Source of the DNA: Aquanectria penicillioides | Taxonomy: Eukaryota; Ascomycota; Sordariomycetes; Hypocreales; Nectriaceae | DNA: 64,000 nucleotides | Assembly: GCA_003415625.1 (NCBI GenBank) | Contig: PYIU01000010.1 | Span: 186,001 to 250,000, forward strand | Direction of reading: 5' to 3' | Shown here: one piece after another, positions 11,284-22,500 of the stretch | How positions within the stretch are numbered: position 1 is the stretch's first letter | How the letters are laid out: the number at the start of each line of letters is the position of its first letter | The notes under the pieces: model-generated | Seen by the model: only the letters and a program-made list of their open reading frames with translations | Told to the model about the DNA's origin: nothing | The model's database searches: none | Position numbers and translations under genes: made by a program

Positions 11284-13108
11284 TTACATGTAAATGTAGA
11301 CGGATTTTGTCTGGCAGAACGAAAGTAAGCCTTCTCGTCCATATTCAACTCCTAGTCCACTCTGTTTGTGGCCACCAAAAGGCACAAAAGGGTCTGGCCG
11401 AGGAGGCCCATTGATGTACACATTGCCAACATCAAGATTGGACGCAATATGTTGTGCCACAGCCGCATCCTTGGCCCAGACTGAAGCACTGAGACCGCCT
11501 TTCGTATCGTTTGCAAGCTTGATCACGTCATCTACAGACGAGAATGGAGAACATGTGACCACCGGACCTATATTTATCGTCAGTAGTGAGACTCTGGTCG
11601 TTGTCTACGGAAATCTCAATATGTATGTGCTCACCAAAGTTTTCTTCTACGTTGATCCTAGCATCCGCCGGCGGATTCTTGATAATTGTTGGTTGGACAA
11701 AGAAGCCCTTTTCGGGTTCTGAGTCTGTCCTATTCCCGGCCGTAATTACTTCAAACCCTAATGACTCCGCTTCGGCCAACGAGTCGATGAGTTTGTCCAG
11801 TTGCGGCTTGTTTTGCACAGGTCCCACGGTTGTATTGAAGTCTCTTGCCATCTCACCCATCGTAGCAGCGAGAGCATCGACAAACTGCGAAAAGATACTG
11901 TCGTGAACGTAGAGGCGCCGAGATGCAATGCAGACCTGTCCTGCATTGAAACAGATCCCGCCCACAATCTGAGGGCAGATGGCCTGAATGTTCACGTCTG
12001 GGAGAATGATGGAGGCATTGTTGCCTGCACTTCTCAGCCTGTTAGTACGGTGTTGATTCATAGCTAGGAGTTTGGTAAAGACCCACGTTTCGAGAGTAAT
12101 TCTTTTCATATGTTGTGCGCCGGCTTCGAGTATTTTCTTCCCGGCCATAGTTGAACCGGTGAAGGAAATCTTTGGAATAGCTGGGTGCTGGACAAGCAAA
12201 GGGCCGATGTCGTCTCCTCCGCCCAGGACTTGCAGAACCCCTGGGGGGAATATCTCCTGTGCTAGCTCTACGAGCTTGAGTCCCGTATAAGGAGTAAAGG
12301 GTCTACCAATAAGTCAGCACTTTTCACCCGGGTATCGAAGATCAATCTGTACGAGGGTTTTAGAATGACGCAGTTGCCAGTGGCCAGAGCCGGAGCGATC
12401 TTGCCGATTGCTATGACAAAGATGAGCAAATGAACTAAAAAAAAAAAAAAAAGCTTCTAGGTGGGCATTTCGGAATTTACCAAGCATTAGGGGGACTAGA
12501 TCGCGGATGGTCAAGTTAGAATGTGAATTTTTCAATAGCAAGTCCATCTAACGTACAGTTCCATGGGCAGATAGCAGCCACCAAGCCCAGAGGTTCATGT
12601 GTGACGACTGCTACCTTGGAGTCGTCTTCGATTCGCTCCTCAGCGATCTCATATTTGGCTGTGACTGCATGTTAGAATGTGAATCTCTGTTCTGCAGAGC
12701 GTTTGACATACTTGGATAACGAAACCACTGGGCACCCCAGTAGACCTCCACTCCAGCATTTTCGACCTAGAATGGAATACTCAGACAAAAATGGACGGTT
12801 AATGATAACCGAATTGTTGAATTTACCGTTCTTCCACACTCAGTCGCTAGTAGTTGACAAAATTCCGGTGCGCGGGAAAGATACAAGTCAGCACACTTTT
12901 CTAGGAGAGCAGTACGCTCCTTGTACGGCGTCTGTGCCCATAGTGGAAATGCTCTTTGCGCCGCGATGACGGCGTCCTCGATATCTTCGGATGTGGCTAC
13001 AGCTGCATCCCACAGCTTGGTCCCTGTGAGCGGATCTGTTCCAGAGTAGGTTGTTTTGGCGCCGCGGGGCTTGCCGTCAATAATGTTGGAAAAGGTTGAG
13101 AAATTCAT
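11284..13108 (-). CDS. fus7: Aldehyde dehydrogenase, fusarin Fus7-like
   Basis: Predicted 470 residues from eight exons: 12827-13108, 12712-12766, 12557-12664, 12481-12495, 12353-12410, 12087-12302, 11635-12029 and 11284-11567. All reading phases agree. The fourth exon is only 15 nt and supplies the residues after PWN in the substrate channel. Family signatures are in order: PWNF, the FTGS cofactor loop, LETAGNN carrying the general-base Glu, GQVC with the nucleophilic Cys, and FGGHKQSG near the C-terminus. The enzyme oxidises an aldehyde with NAD(P)+. In Fusarium, fus7 is co-regulated but not among the genes shown to be required for fusarin C. The promoter has TTCGGCGACA 90 bp upstream. The exon structure was read by eye and small boundary shifts are possible. 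Confidence 0.85.
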
Positions 13109-13479
13109 GACAGCAATAATTCGAGTCAAACGATTAGAGGGACCTAGAGGGTTGGTCGAGGCACGCGGGCGCCTTATATGGCTTTTTGGTAGCGATATTC
13201 GGCGACATACAATCTTCAAGCTCCGTGGGCCCTACGAGGTGCATTTCTACATTTGCCGTTTAGGTAGCGATCTATCGAGTGCGCCATGAACCAGCGCATG
13301 AACCAACTGTGATCAAGCGACTAAAGACACCCACCATTCACAACGATGGTACCACGGACAGAATGTCGGCAAATTAATTTCCGTTTATTACAATGGAGAA
13401 TGAATGTCTCGCGCCCACGTTACTATCTAGTTGTTTTCAAGCCAGTTGAAGAAACGACAACATTGAACCATATCCCATA
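13109..13479. other. fus7-like promoter region
   Basis: No gene was seen between the transporter stop and the aldehyde dehydrogenase ATG. The stretch contains the TTCGGCGACA motif at 13198. Confidence 0.5.
13198..13207 (+). promoter_or_regulatory. Shared cluster motif, fus7-like promoter
   Basis: TTCGGCGACA, one base short of the full TTCGGCGACTT pattern, 90 bp upstream of the aldehyde dehydrogenase ATG. Confidence 0.45.
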
Positions 13480-15183
13480 CTACGGTGTGCATTCATCTGA
13501 ACCTTGCTTCTCAGAGTTGACTTCGTTTTTCGAGTCCTCCAAACCATACTCGGTAACCAATTCATCGCGTAGTTTGATGCTAGGAACCAAGAATGACAAG
13601 AGGAATCCTAAGCCGGCGAAAGCAATTGATACTTGCCAGACGAGGCGGAGTCCGTCGTTGTATAGTGCCAGGACCTCTGCTTTGACCGCAGGATCCGAAT
13701 CCAATCCCCTCATAAACTCCTTTGTTGCATGCTCATATGCGCCGCCGTTTATCAACATGCCTCTCACCGGGTAGCTCGAGACATGCTTCGCCGCTTTATC
13801 CACGCGAGTGTTGAAGATGGCAGCTGGGATGGCAATGCCCCAGATGGAGCCAAAGTTCCGGATAAAGGTCCACGTTCCCGTGGCTGTGGCAACGTCTGAG
13901 TCGGGGAGACTGGCCAGGATGGGCGGGAGACAGCTGGTGAAGACGAATCCGCATCCAAATCCGAATAGAAGCTGGAAACCGACCCATCGACCAGTAGAGG
14001 AGTTTTCATCGAGCAGCGTGAATAGCCCGCAGCCAACAGTCATGAGGCCAAATCCAGCAAAGTGCCACATGCGGTACTTGCCCGTGTTGGTGAGAGCTGC
14101 ACCAGCAATAACACCAGCAGGGGCACTCGTTGTGGCAATTGGGAACAGCATGACGGCGGAGCGAGTTGGGCTTGCTTCCTTGACCGCCTGGAAGTAGACG
14201 GGGAGGAAATAGCAAATCCAGAAGAGCAGCATGCTGTGGATGAAGCTTATGACGAAGACTGTGCTCGACGTGCGGTTCCCGAAGAGACGGAGCGGCATCA
14301 TCGGTTCTCTGAGCCATGGGGAAGCCTGCCAGGCGAAGAATGCGAGCAAGCCGACAAGACCGAGAACGAGAGGCACAATGGTTCGCCACGATGACCACGG
14401 CCGCTCTGTGCCAGCCCAACTCAGAGCCAAGATGACGGCTGTGACAGCCATGCACAAGATGGCGCTGCCCACCCAGTCAATTCGCGTCATCTGATCTCTG
14501 AAGGTGCCCGCTGGCGGACGCTTCAGCTTCAGGCAGAAGACGAGGAACACAATGGCGACGCCGGCAATGGGGAGGTTGATGTAGAAGATCCATCGCCACG
14601 AAGCGTGCTGGGCGAGAGCACCGCCAATGATGGGCGCAATAACAGACGCAATGGCCCAGACACCACCGATGATGCCAGCATAGAGACCTCGTTCTCGGAT
14701 CGAGACGAGATCGCAGACGACAATCTCCGACATGGTCAGGATGCCGCCGCCGCCAATGCCTTGGACGGTGCGGCCCCCAATCATCATGGCAGTGCTGGAG
14801 GCGCCGCCACAGAGGCCGCTGCCGAGCATGAAGACACAGACGGATCCGATGGTTAGCGTGCGGCGTCCGTAGATGTTGGCGGCCTGGGCGAAGATGGGAA
14901 TTGTCGCCGTCGAGGCGAGGAGATACGAATCAATGATCCAGACATACAATTCCTGAGATCCCAGGGCGGCCGTGATCGTGGGTAGAGCTGTTGAGATGAT
15001 GGACGTGTCCAGGGCAGCGAGGAACGTGGCCAGGCTCACGGCGAAGAAGACGAGCCAGAAGCGAAGGCCCTTCGGGGCTGGGCCTTGTGTCCGTGTCGGT
15101 TCAGCATGGTCGGCATCAGTGAAAACCTCGCCGTTCCCATTGCTGTAATTTTCTTGTTGTTTTCGCTCGACGGTAGTAGCCAT
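13480..15183 (-). CDS. fus6: MFS transporter, 14-TM drug:H+ antiporter, Fus6-like
   Basis: An intronless 567-residue protein. The ATG at 15183 (MATTVERKQQ) is used because the open frame upstream begins only with a GTG. A hydrophilic N-terminus of about 45 residues is followed by TM1 with the LDTSIISTALPT motif typical of fungal DHA2 exporters. Then come the antiporter motif around APIIGGAL and the WRWIFYINLP segment, with about 14 hydrophobic spans in all. The C-terminal tail is charged. It should export the cluster product across the plasma membrane or into vesicles. It is divergent from the DUF1772 gene and shares its 604-bp promoter, which holds an AAATCACCGAAA site at 15458. Confidence 0.9.
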   Translation of the reverse strand: MATTVERKQQENYSNGNGEVFTDADHAEPTRTQGPAPKGLRFWLVFFAVSLATFLAALDTSIISTALPTITAALGSQELYVWIIDSYLLASTATIPIFAQAANIYGRRTLTIGSVCVFMLGSGLCGGASSTAMMIGGRTVQGIGGGGILTMSEIVVCDLVSIRERGLYAGIIGGVWAIASVIAPIIGGALAQHASWRWIFYINLPIAGVAIVFLVFCLKLKRPPAGTFRDQMTRIDWVGSAILCMAVTAVILALSWAGTERPWSSWRTIVPLVLGLVGLLAFFAWQASPWLREPMMPLRLFGNRTSSTVFVISFIHSMLLFWICYFLPVYFQAVKEASPTRSAVMLFPIATTSAPAGVIAGAALTNTGKYRMWHFAGFGLMTVGCGLFTLLDENSSTGRWVGFQLLFGFGCGFVFTSCLPPILASLPDSDVATATGTWTFIRNFGSIWGIAIPAAIFNTRVDKAAKHVSSYPVRGMLINGGAYEHATKEFMRGLDSDPAVKAEVLALYNDGLRLVWQVSIAFAGLGFLLSFLVPSIKLRDELVTEYGLEDSKNEVNSEKQGSDECTP

Positions 15184-15787
15184 TATTGCGTGTCTAACCG
15201 AGTACACGCAGCCTTGTGTGATTGAGACTCACGCAATGGGCTTTGGACTCAGCCGTGTAGCCACATTAATATCTTGACCGAGAAACAACAGCGAGAAGGA
15301 GAGCTCTTGCAACCGGCCCAGGCCATGTCGGCGGCGTTGGCCCTGGAGCTGATGGCTGCCCGAGTGGCATGATGCGCATCTTTTCGGCCCCCTTGCTGGG
15401 CGTCTCTGCCGGGCACAGAGTCCCTGAAGAGCGCCCTTGTCCCAGCAAATCACAGAAAAATCACCGAAATCCACAATGTGAATGCAGGGGTGCAAGGGAG
15501 CAATGCGGGGACGGCTGTTGCAGATCGATGATGATTTGCGTGATGCTCCGAGGCGCGGCTCATCCATCGCCTTGCATCGCTAGCTTAGCCCATTGGTCTC
15601 TCTGCAATCCGTGGGATTCGTCTTGTTCGTCCACTGTAATAAACCTCGTTAATCCTTTTTACTCGCCTTGGGATTGACGCCTCCCTTGCTGTGTCTCGGT
15701 CTTTTGCTGCTTCATTCACCCCAGCATTCAACCCCCCTCCCCCAGCTCCGACTGCACTCAGTATCGCCGACTCGGCATCAACCAATC
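15184..15787. promoter_or_regulatory. Divergent promoter of MFS transporter and DUF1772 gene
   Basis: A 604-bp region between two divergent ATGs with no coding sequence. It contains AAATCACCGAAA at 15458-15469 and an imperfect inverted pair ATCGCCGACTCGGCA at about 15763-15777, just before the DUF1772 start. Confidence 0.5.
15458..15469 (-). promoter_or_regulatory. Shared cluster motif AAATCACCGAAA
   Basis: Differs from the full motif by one transition. It is 275 bp from the transporter ATG and 319 bp from the DUF1772 ATG, so it could serve both. Confidence 0.5.
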
Positions 15788-16288
15788 ATGGCATCTGGAC
15801 TCTTCTTTGACCCCCTAGTAGCCCTGCGCGCCGCGCCTCTCGTGTCGTCGACCTGCGGGCTCCTCTACGCCTGGGACCAAGACTTCTTTCTCGGCATCAT
15901 GAACCGGCCAGAGAACCGCCAGCACAGCGGGGCTCTGCTCCCGTCGTACTTTACCAACTTCTTCAACCGCGGCGTCGTATTTGTCCTCGGCGTCGTCACG
16001 GTGACAACTTCAACCTCCATCGCGAACCTCTACACTCGCCGTGGCTCCCTGCACGCGAGGGACTCGTTCTGGTGGTACGTGGCCGGCGCCGCCCTCTCTG
16101 CGAGCCACCTGCTATTTGTGCCCTCCATTGCTCCAAAGTGCCAGGGCGTGATGGAAGCAAAGGACAAGGCCGATGCAAACGCATCTTTGGATGAGTGGCT
16201 GTTTCTGAACAAACTGCGGATGTTTACAGTGGACCTGGCGGCTTGGGCATCCTTGGCCATCGCCGTGGGCAAGACGCTGCAAGCTTAG
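15788..16288 (+). CDS. DUF1772 / anthrone-oxygenase-like small membrane protein
   Basis: An intronless 166-residue protein. The ATG at 15788 is the first in frame that gives the typical N-terminus. It has about four hydrophobic segments and a conserved-looking FTNFFNRG loop, resembling the fungal DUF1772 family (which includes anthrone-oxygenase-like and HypC-like proteins). Members often sit in polyketide clusters, where some oxidise anthrones without metal or cofactor. It occupies the position held by fus4 and fus5 in Fusarium and is the only cluster gene besides the synthase on the plus strand. A role in tailoring is inferred from position only; a non-enzymatic membrane role is equally possible. 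Confidence 0.75.
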   Translation: MASGLFFDPLVALRAAPLVSSTCGLLYAWDQDFFLGIMNRPENRQHSGALLPSYFTNFFNRGVVFVLGVVTVTTSTSIANLYTRRGSLHARDSFWWYVAGAALSASHLLFVPSIAPKCQGVMEAKDKADANASLDEWLFLNKLRMFTVDLAAWASLAIAVGKTLQA

Positions 16289-16533
16289 TGGATCACAGGA
16301 AGAAAGAAGTGTTGCAATATATTTCGTCATGGCATGTGAATCGAGCTACCGGGGTGGCTTCAGCCATCAACTAGACAGACTGCAAGATCTTATTCCATAG
16401 GCTACTTGTCAGCTACAAACATTCATCTCGACCCATGAGCATGCACGCCCAGTGGTTAAATCAGGGATAGCCCTGTTTTCCCTTTGACTCAGTCGACTTG
16501 ATCTACCGGAGAACATGGACTATCCACGCCGCC

Positions 16534-17269
16534 TCAACCAGAATGGCTACGCCTCTCGGCGATCATGTCGGGCGCACCAAAGACCTCCTTGACCCCCTCC
16601 GAGCCGATGGTACGCAAGTACCAGCTGACTGTCTTTGGGAATCGCTGTCGCATTGCTTCGTCGATAATGTGTCGGAATGCCCAGAAGAGCGAGGAGGCAA
16701 GCGTCAAGTCTGCAAGAGTAAGCTTCTCGCCGACCATCCACGTCAGGCTTGCGAGATGCTTCTCGACAACGGTCAGGGAGCGTTCAATGCGCTCCAGCGC
16801 CTCCATCTCCACCTTCTCGTCATATGGAGCCATGCCGACTCGCCAAAGCACCAGGGACAGGACATGCACGTAGACCTCGCCGTCCGAAAAGGAGATCCAC
16901 TGCCTAATTTGAGAAGAATTCGCCGGACTCTCTCCCAGAAGTTGGCCCGCACAAGCTCCGGACTGGGCCACGTACTGGGCGATGGCATCTGACTCGCCGA
17001 GACAGAATCCATCGGCGCCCTCAAAGGCGGGGACTTTTCCAACGGGGAATTTATCTTTAAACTCCGCGGTCCGATTGGTCACGGTAAACTGAAAGTCCTT
17101 GGCAATCTCAATGTCGAGCTCATTGAGTTTAGCTGCCGCCAGGATCTAGGCCGAAAGTGAGTCAGTCCCGGATCTCACAACGTCTACGGACGGGGTCAAG
17201 AAAAGTGGTAGATACCTTGAGGATCCTAGCATTCGGCACAAACGAATAGAGTGTTCCAAAAGGCGCCAT
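16534..17269 (-). CDS. fus3: GST / eEF1B-gamma-like protein, Fus3-like
   Basis: Predicted 221 residues in two exons, 17216-17269 (18 codons) and 16534-17145. The 70-nt intron runs 17146-17215 and ends in GGCCTAG. The N-terminal thioredoxin-like GST domain has the cis-proline motif KVPAFEG and a following ESDAIAQYV segment. The C-terminal all-alpha GST domain has a typical LTLADL N-capping motif. This matches the short eEF1B-gamma-like GSTs found in fusarin clusters. In Fusarium, fus3 is dispensable for fusarin C; glutathione conjugation or protection of the host is a plausible role. The upstream region carries two tandem TTCGGCGCTT repeats. Confidence 0.85.
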
Positions 17270-17839
17270 CGCACGGGACGTGAGGCTCGATCAAATCACT
17301 GTGTCGGTTCGGCCCGCCTTGGCTTTGCAGATACATCCACGACTTATACCCATGCAACAACGTTTAAGCGTCTTCGGCGCTTTTCGGCGCTTGCGCGACA
17401 CGAATCTCGGGACGCGAATCTCGGGACTCGGCCGTTGCGCGAATGCCGAATAGTTCATCTTAGCATATGCCAATCAACGCATTTCGGTGCTGAAGCATGT
17501 TTGAGCTTTGTAGCAATCGGCTTGGAGTCGCAGTCGCTAGGATTGTTTTCATGGTTACTGTTGGTTCAGCCTACCCTAGAGTTGATGAAATGTCTGACCA
17601 ACATTGGATATTCGATCACCGTAATTTTCAACGAAATAATAGCCAATACCAAGGCTTTACGGCCTTTAAATAATTATATACCATTGCAGTAAAGTAATTG
17701 TCTTGTATTCAGCTTTGAAATTAGGCATCTCGATTGTGCCGCAGCGTCATCTAAACTTGACATCTAGATGGGTTCCAAGGGAGTGGCAAACTAAGCTGGA
17801 GAGACGTGAAAATACAAGACTACCTTTCAATACACAAAA
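17270..17839. other. fus3-like promoter and fus2-like 3' flank
   Basis: No gene was seen. It contains two tandem TTCGGCGCTT copies, a GAATCTCGGGAC sequence twice (about 17402-17428) and an ATTTCGGTGCT string at about 17481. Confidence 0.5.
17373..17392 (+). repeat. Tandem TTCGGCGCTT x2
   Basis: Two abutting exact 10-mers, 17373-17382 and 17383-17392, about 100 bp upstream of the GST-like ATG. They differ from the cluster motif TTCGGCGACTT by lacking one base, so they may be a variant operator. Confidence 0.5.
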
Positions 17840-19108
17840 TCAAGATCTTTTAATCCCAAACTGTTCATCTAACCACGTAAACATCTTTTGGTGCATTAAT
17901 GCTGGTGCCGCGATCTTTGCCTGCAGTCCTCCACCTTCAACACCTCTTCCAACCCAGATGGCCCGCTTCTCATCTAAATGAGAAAGGCCGTTGAAAACAC
18001 GCTCTGCGTTCTGCTGGGGCGTAAAGTAAAATGAATCAGCAGCACCAGTGACCAGAACCGCACACTGAAGTTTGGAAAGATACTCGTCCTTTCCGTTCTT
18101 CAAAGAGAAGCGTTGCATCGTGCGCATGACTTCGGCTGGAGTATCAACTCCGTAAGCCAACATGCTGTGACCAAACTCCCACCGCAGCTGAAAGTTGACA
18201 TCTCCAAGACGATAAATGACCCAGTTGAAGAAAGCATCACTGATCCACCCACCTAGCCAGCCGTTGATGAACCACGGAGGCATGCGGCTACGGGTAATAT
18301 CAAAGAGATCATAGGGCCCATCGCAGGAAACGCAAGCCTTGATACGCGGATCAACAGCAGCCCGAAGTGAGAGGTAGCCGCCGAGAGAGGCACCGAAGAC
18401 AGCAATGCAGTCACCGTCGATGTTTAGATGAGGTTGCTTCTCTAAGACTTCGGTCATGAGAAAGTCCAAGACTTTCCCAGTGACATGCTCCCAGTCTGGC
18501 CGCAGATGCATCTTGTCCTTGCGCAGCGGCAGACCCTGTCCAGGACCGTCAAAACTGAGCACGGCATATCCTCGTGGCAAAGCCCCCGCCGCACCGTAGA
18601 AGTAGAGTTCTTCCTGAGTCGAGTCGAACCCACCAGTCTGGAGAACGATGGGGACCTTTTCAGAGACCCTTGCATGCGCTGGAGGCAGATATAGCCGTCC
18701 GGGCAGCGATACCCCGTTCTCATACGGGATCTCCAGTTTCTGAACTGTTGCATCCAGGCAGACCCATCCTTTGTCAAAGGCGTCGGAGCTAGCTTGAGTA
18801 GCTGCGAGCATGCGCGGATCATCAGCGTTGCAGTGCAGGAAGAACTCGCTGGCTCGATAGTAGTTGGCTGCTCGGATGTAGGCCCAACTAGCAGCAGTCT
18901 TGTCGCCCCAAGCGATGGCATCCTCTGCAATGGCCTCCGCTTTCTCAGCCTGCGCAAACCAGGCGCGATACCAGCTCTCTGGGTCGTTGTCCCGGATCTG
19001 AGATGCAGCTGCAAGACATTCTCCTACTTCCGCGCCGTGAAACGGAGCAGCCCCGACAACACGGAGAAACTCAAAGTGGAAGAAGTCTGAGGGGAAGAAA
19101 CGATGCAT
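17840..19108 (-). CDS. fus2: Alpha/beta hydrolase, fusarin Fus2-like
   Basis: An intronless 422-residue protein starting MHRFFPSD at 19108. The N-terminal helical cap region is followed by a hydrolase fold with the nucleophile elbow GASLGG (Ser near residue 230) and an acid residue in the TGAADS strand. Where related esterases place the catalytic His, this protein reads [11 protein letters not shown], so the His is not obvious. Family knowledge: Fus2 is needed for formation of the 2-pyrrolidone ring after the synthase releases its product. It is divergent from the PKS-NRPS over a 449-bp shared promoter, which supports coupled expression of these two steps. Confidence 0.88.
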   Translation of the reverse strand: MHRFFPSDFFHFEFLRVVGAAPFHGAEVGECLAAASQIRDNDPESWYRAWFAQAEKAEAIAEDAIAWGDKTAASWAYIRAANYYRASEFFLHCNADDPRMLAATQASSDAFDKGWVCLDATVQKLEIPYENGVSLPGRLYLPPAHARVSEKVPIVLQTGGFDSTQEELYFYGAAGALPRGYAVLSFDGPGQGLPLRKDKMHLRPDWEHVTGKVLDFLMTEVLEKQPHLNIDGDCIAVFGASLGGYLSLRAAVDPRIKACVSCDGPYDLFDITRSRMPPWFINGWLGGWISDAFFNWVIYRLGDVNFQLRWEFGHSMLAYGVDTPAEVMRTMQRFSLKNGKDEYLSKLQCAVLVTGAADSFYFTPQQNAERVFNGLSHLDEKRAIWVGRGVEGGGLQAKIAAPALMHQKMFTWLDEQFGIKRS

Positions 19109-19557
19109 GGTGAGGCTGGTTGAGAAGTGTTGAGGCTTTGGCAGACAAACTGTAGAATGTAATTCAACCAAGGAGAAGACGATGCTATAATGACAAGGAG
19201 GATGGTGTTTGTGCCAGTATAAGAACGGTAATACCGAGTAGGAGGATGACTTGTTGCGGCAGCTTTACACTCGGCGGCTTTCTCTCTCGGGATCTGTGTA
19301 GACTCGGCGATGACGCATAACCGTGAACACCCGGCCCCGACATCGAGATCCACAGTCTCCGAGAGGATTTTGGCTGTAAGATTTAATATATGTAGTGAAT
19401 TCTCCATGTTCAGTCATTGAAACCGTTACATCACACATCTCTCAAGACACAACCCTATTCATTCCACTATCCCAGTTCAACCTCGGTATACCGGTCTCTC
19501 TCCTTGATTACTCCCCAAGACCTACATCTCACCCCTCGTTGGCTCACAGCGACGAAA
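19109..19557. promoter_or_regulatory. Bidirectional promoter of fus1-like and fus2-like genes
   Basis: A 449-bp divergent promoter between the hydrolase and PKS-NRPS ATGs. It holds TCGGCGGCTT (19271-19280) and TCGGCGATGA (19304-19313), both one or two bases from the cluster motif TCGGCGACTT. No exact copy of the motif was found here. Confidence 0.5.
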
Positions 19558-22500
19558 ATGGATGTTCAACAACCACAGGGGGAGCCCGTCGCTATCGTCG
19601 GAGTTGCCTGTCGCTTCCCTGGGGGAGCCAACACCCCATCTAAGCTCTGGGATGTCCTTTGCGAGAAGCGAGACCTACAGACGCCGATTCCCATAGACCG
19701 ATTCAACGCCGAAGCATTCTATAGCACCGATGGAGAACGAAACGGATGTACCGACGTCAAGCACGCATATCTTCTAAATGAAGATATCCGGGCGTTTGAC
19801 GCTGCCTTTTTCAAAACCAATGCCCGAGAAGCCGAGGCAATGGACCCCCAGCAGAGACTGCTTCTCGAGACTGTCTATGAGGCTGTTGAAGCTGCTGGCC
19901 TTCCGTATGAGGACCTTCAAGGTTCAAATACGGCTGTATACGTTGGCGGAATGACTGGTGATTACCACGAGATGCTGATGCGTGACCCTTCTGATATGCC
20001 CAAATATATGGCAACAGGAACGGCACGAAGCATCCTATCTAACCGAATCTCATATTTCTTCGACTGGAAGGGCCCTTCAATGACAATTGACACGGCCTGT
20101 TCTTCGAGTCTTGTTGCCGTTCATGAGGCCGTCACGACATTGCGGCTGGGTGTCTCCGATGTTGCTTGCGCCGCCGGAGCCAACCTCATTCTCGGCCCTG
20201 AGATGATGATCTCCGAATCTAAACTCCACATGCTTTCTCCTACTGGCCGAAGTAGGATGTGGGACGCTGCAGCAAATGGCTATGCTCGCGGAGAGGGCAC
20301 TGCTGCTGTCATCCTCAAAACTCTCTCTCGAGCACTAAAGGATGGCGACCACGTGTATGGCATTGTTCGAGAGTCCGGAGTCAACTCTGATGGTCGTAAG
20401 TTTTCCTTCCACTCGTATTTGCATCAATAAGGCGAGACTGATGACTGAACAGGCACAAACGGTATTACTCTTCCTAGTCCCGACTCGCAAAAAGTCCTTA
20501 TTCGGCAGACATACACAAAGGCCGGTCTGCGCTGGGACAAAGACCGATGCCAGTTTTTTGAAGCGCACGGCACAGGTACTCCGGCCGGAGATCCCATAGA
20601 AGCCCGTGCCATTCATGAAGCCTTTTTCGATGGTGAAACATCGGATGAGGCAAATCCAGCTCCAATGTTTGTCGGCTCAGTCAAGACAGCCATTGGTCAC
20701 CTCGAGGGCTGTGCTGGCCTCGCCGGTTTTATCAAGGCGTTGGAAGCAGTCCGTAGAGGCATCATTCCTCCAAACTTGCTCTTCGACAAGCCCAACCCGG
20801 CACTTATCCAGTATACTAAAGATCTTCATATTCCAACTGAGGCAACCTCATGGCCTGAGCTGGCTCCAAACACACCGCGCCGAGCTAGTGTTAACTCGTT
20901 TGGATTTGGAGGCACGAATGCCCATATAATTCTCGAGAGCTTCAACAACACAAGACCAAAGCAATGCAATGGCAAGTCTGCCAGCCCTGTAATTGCCTCT
21001 CCTCTGGTTCTATCAGCAAACTCGGAAGCATCGCTTCGGGATCAAATTGTCGCACTCAGCGGTGAATTGGAATTGGCCGACAACGAGCGGTTGGCTGATA
21101 TACTCTTCACGCTTCAGCAAAGACGGTCACAGCTCCAACTCCGAGTCTCTTTTTCCGGGCATGATGCAGAGTCGCTGCGACAAAAGCTGAGTGAAGCGGT
21201 GGCCGCGGATGCGACTGTTGGAATTGGTGAGGTCGAGGGGCTCAGTGGACCGAGAAAGATCGTCGGTGTCTTCACGGGACAGGGAGCTCAATGGCCAACA
21301 ATGGGTAGAGAGTTACTGAAATCATCACCATTTGCCCGAGAAATCATGGCGAGGCTTGAAAATTCACTGGCTAGTCTTCCAGAGCCTCCTGCTTGGACTC
21401 TTACTGAAGAGTGTCTGGCTGACCAGAGCTCATCTCACATGAGCGAAGCTGCTGTGTCACAGCCTTTGTGCACAGCAGTCCAGCTGATACTCGTTGAGCT
21501 ACTTCGCTGTGCTGGAATCGCATTCAGCGGTGTTATTGGCCACTCATCAGGCGAAATCGCTGCTGCATATACTGCTGGTTTTCTCAAGCTTGAGGATGCT
21601 ATTCGGATCGCGTATCTCCGTGGCGTCTGTGCTAAGTTGGCTGGAGGAGAGAACGGAAAACAAGGCGCTATGATGGCAGTGGGCATGTCCTACGATGACG
21701 CGGCTGATTTCTGTGATGATCATTTCAAGGGCCGTGTCGATGTGGCAGCAAGCAATGCACCGACCAGTGCCACTCTATCTGGAGACAAGGATGCTGTTGA
21801 AGAAGCAAAGGCCTTGCTGGATGAGCGCGGGACCTTCGCTCGTTTGCTCAAGGTTGACACGGCATATCACTCGCACCACATGGAGGCTTGTGCTGAGCCG
21901 TACATGTCGCTCCTCAAGAATTGTGAGATACAGCCATTGTCCGGCGATGATTCCTGCGCTTGGCATTCCAGCGTTCTTGGAGAGCGCATCGACATTTTAA
22001 CACACGGCGAGGCACTCAAGGCTGAGTACTGGAAAGACAACATGGTCAGCCCTGTCTTCTTCACCTCGGCGGCCGAGCAAACTACAGAAGGCAACCATGT
22101 AGCCCTTGAAGTCGGACCGCATCCCGCGCTCAAGGGACCCTTCACACAGACTTACAAGCAAATCGCTGGCACACAACTTCCATATCATGGCACTTTGGCT
22201 CGAGGAATGCACGATGTTGAGGCGTTGAGCAACACGTTGGGCTTTCTCTGGGCTCATCTTGGCAAGAAATCTATCAGCTTCTCTGAGTATTCCAAGGCGT
22301 TCTCCTCAGGCTCCACACACGCACTTGCAATTGATCTACCGCCTTACCCTTGGGATCATCAACAGTCGTACTGGAAGGAGTCAAGGAAATCGGAAAACTT
22401 CCGTCAGCGCGCAGGGCCGCCACACCCCCTTCTCGGCGTTCGTTCCTGCGAGGATGTCGCACAAGATATGCGATGGCTGAACATCTTGAGACTTGAGGAT

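Noticed and set aside
14605..14856. Plus-strand frames inside the MFS gene, and similar frames inside the PKS-NRPS, P450 and hydrolase
   Set aside because: Antisense or out-of-frame shadows of well-supported genes.
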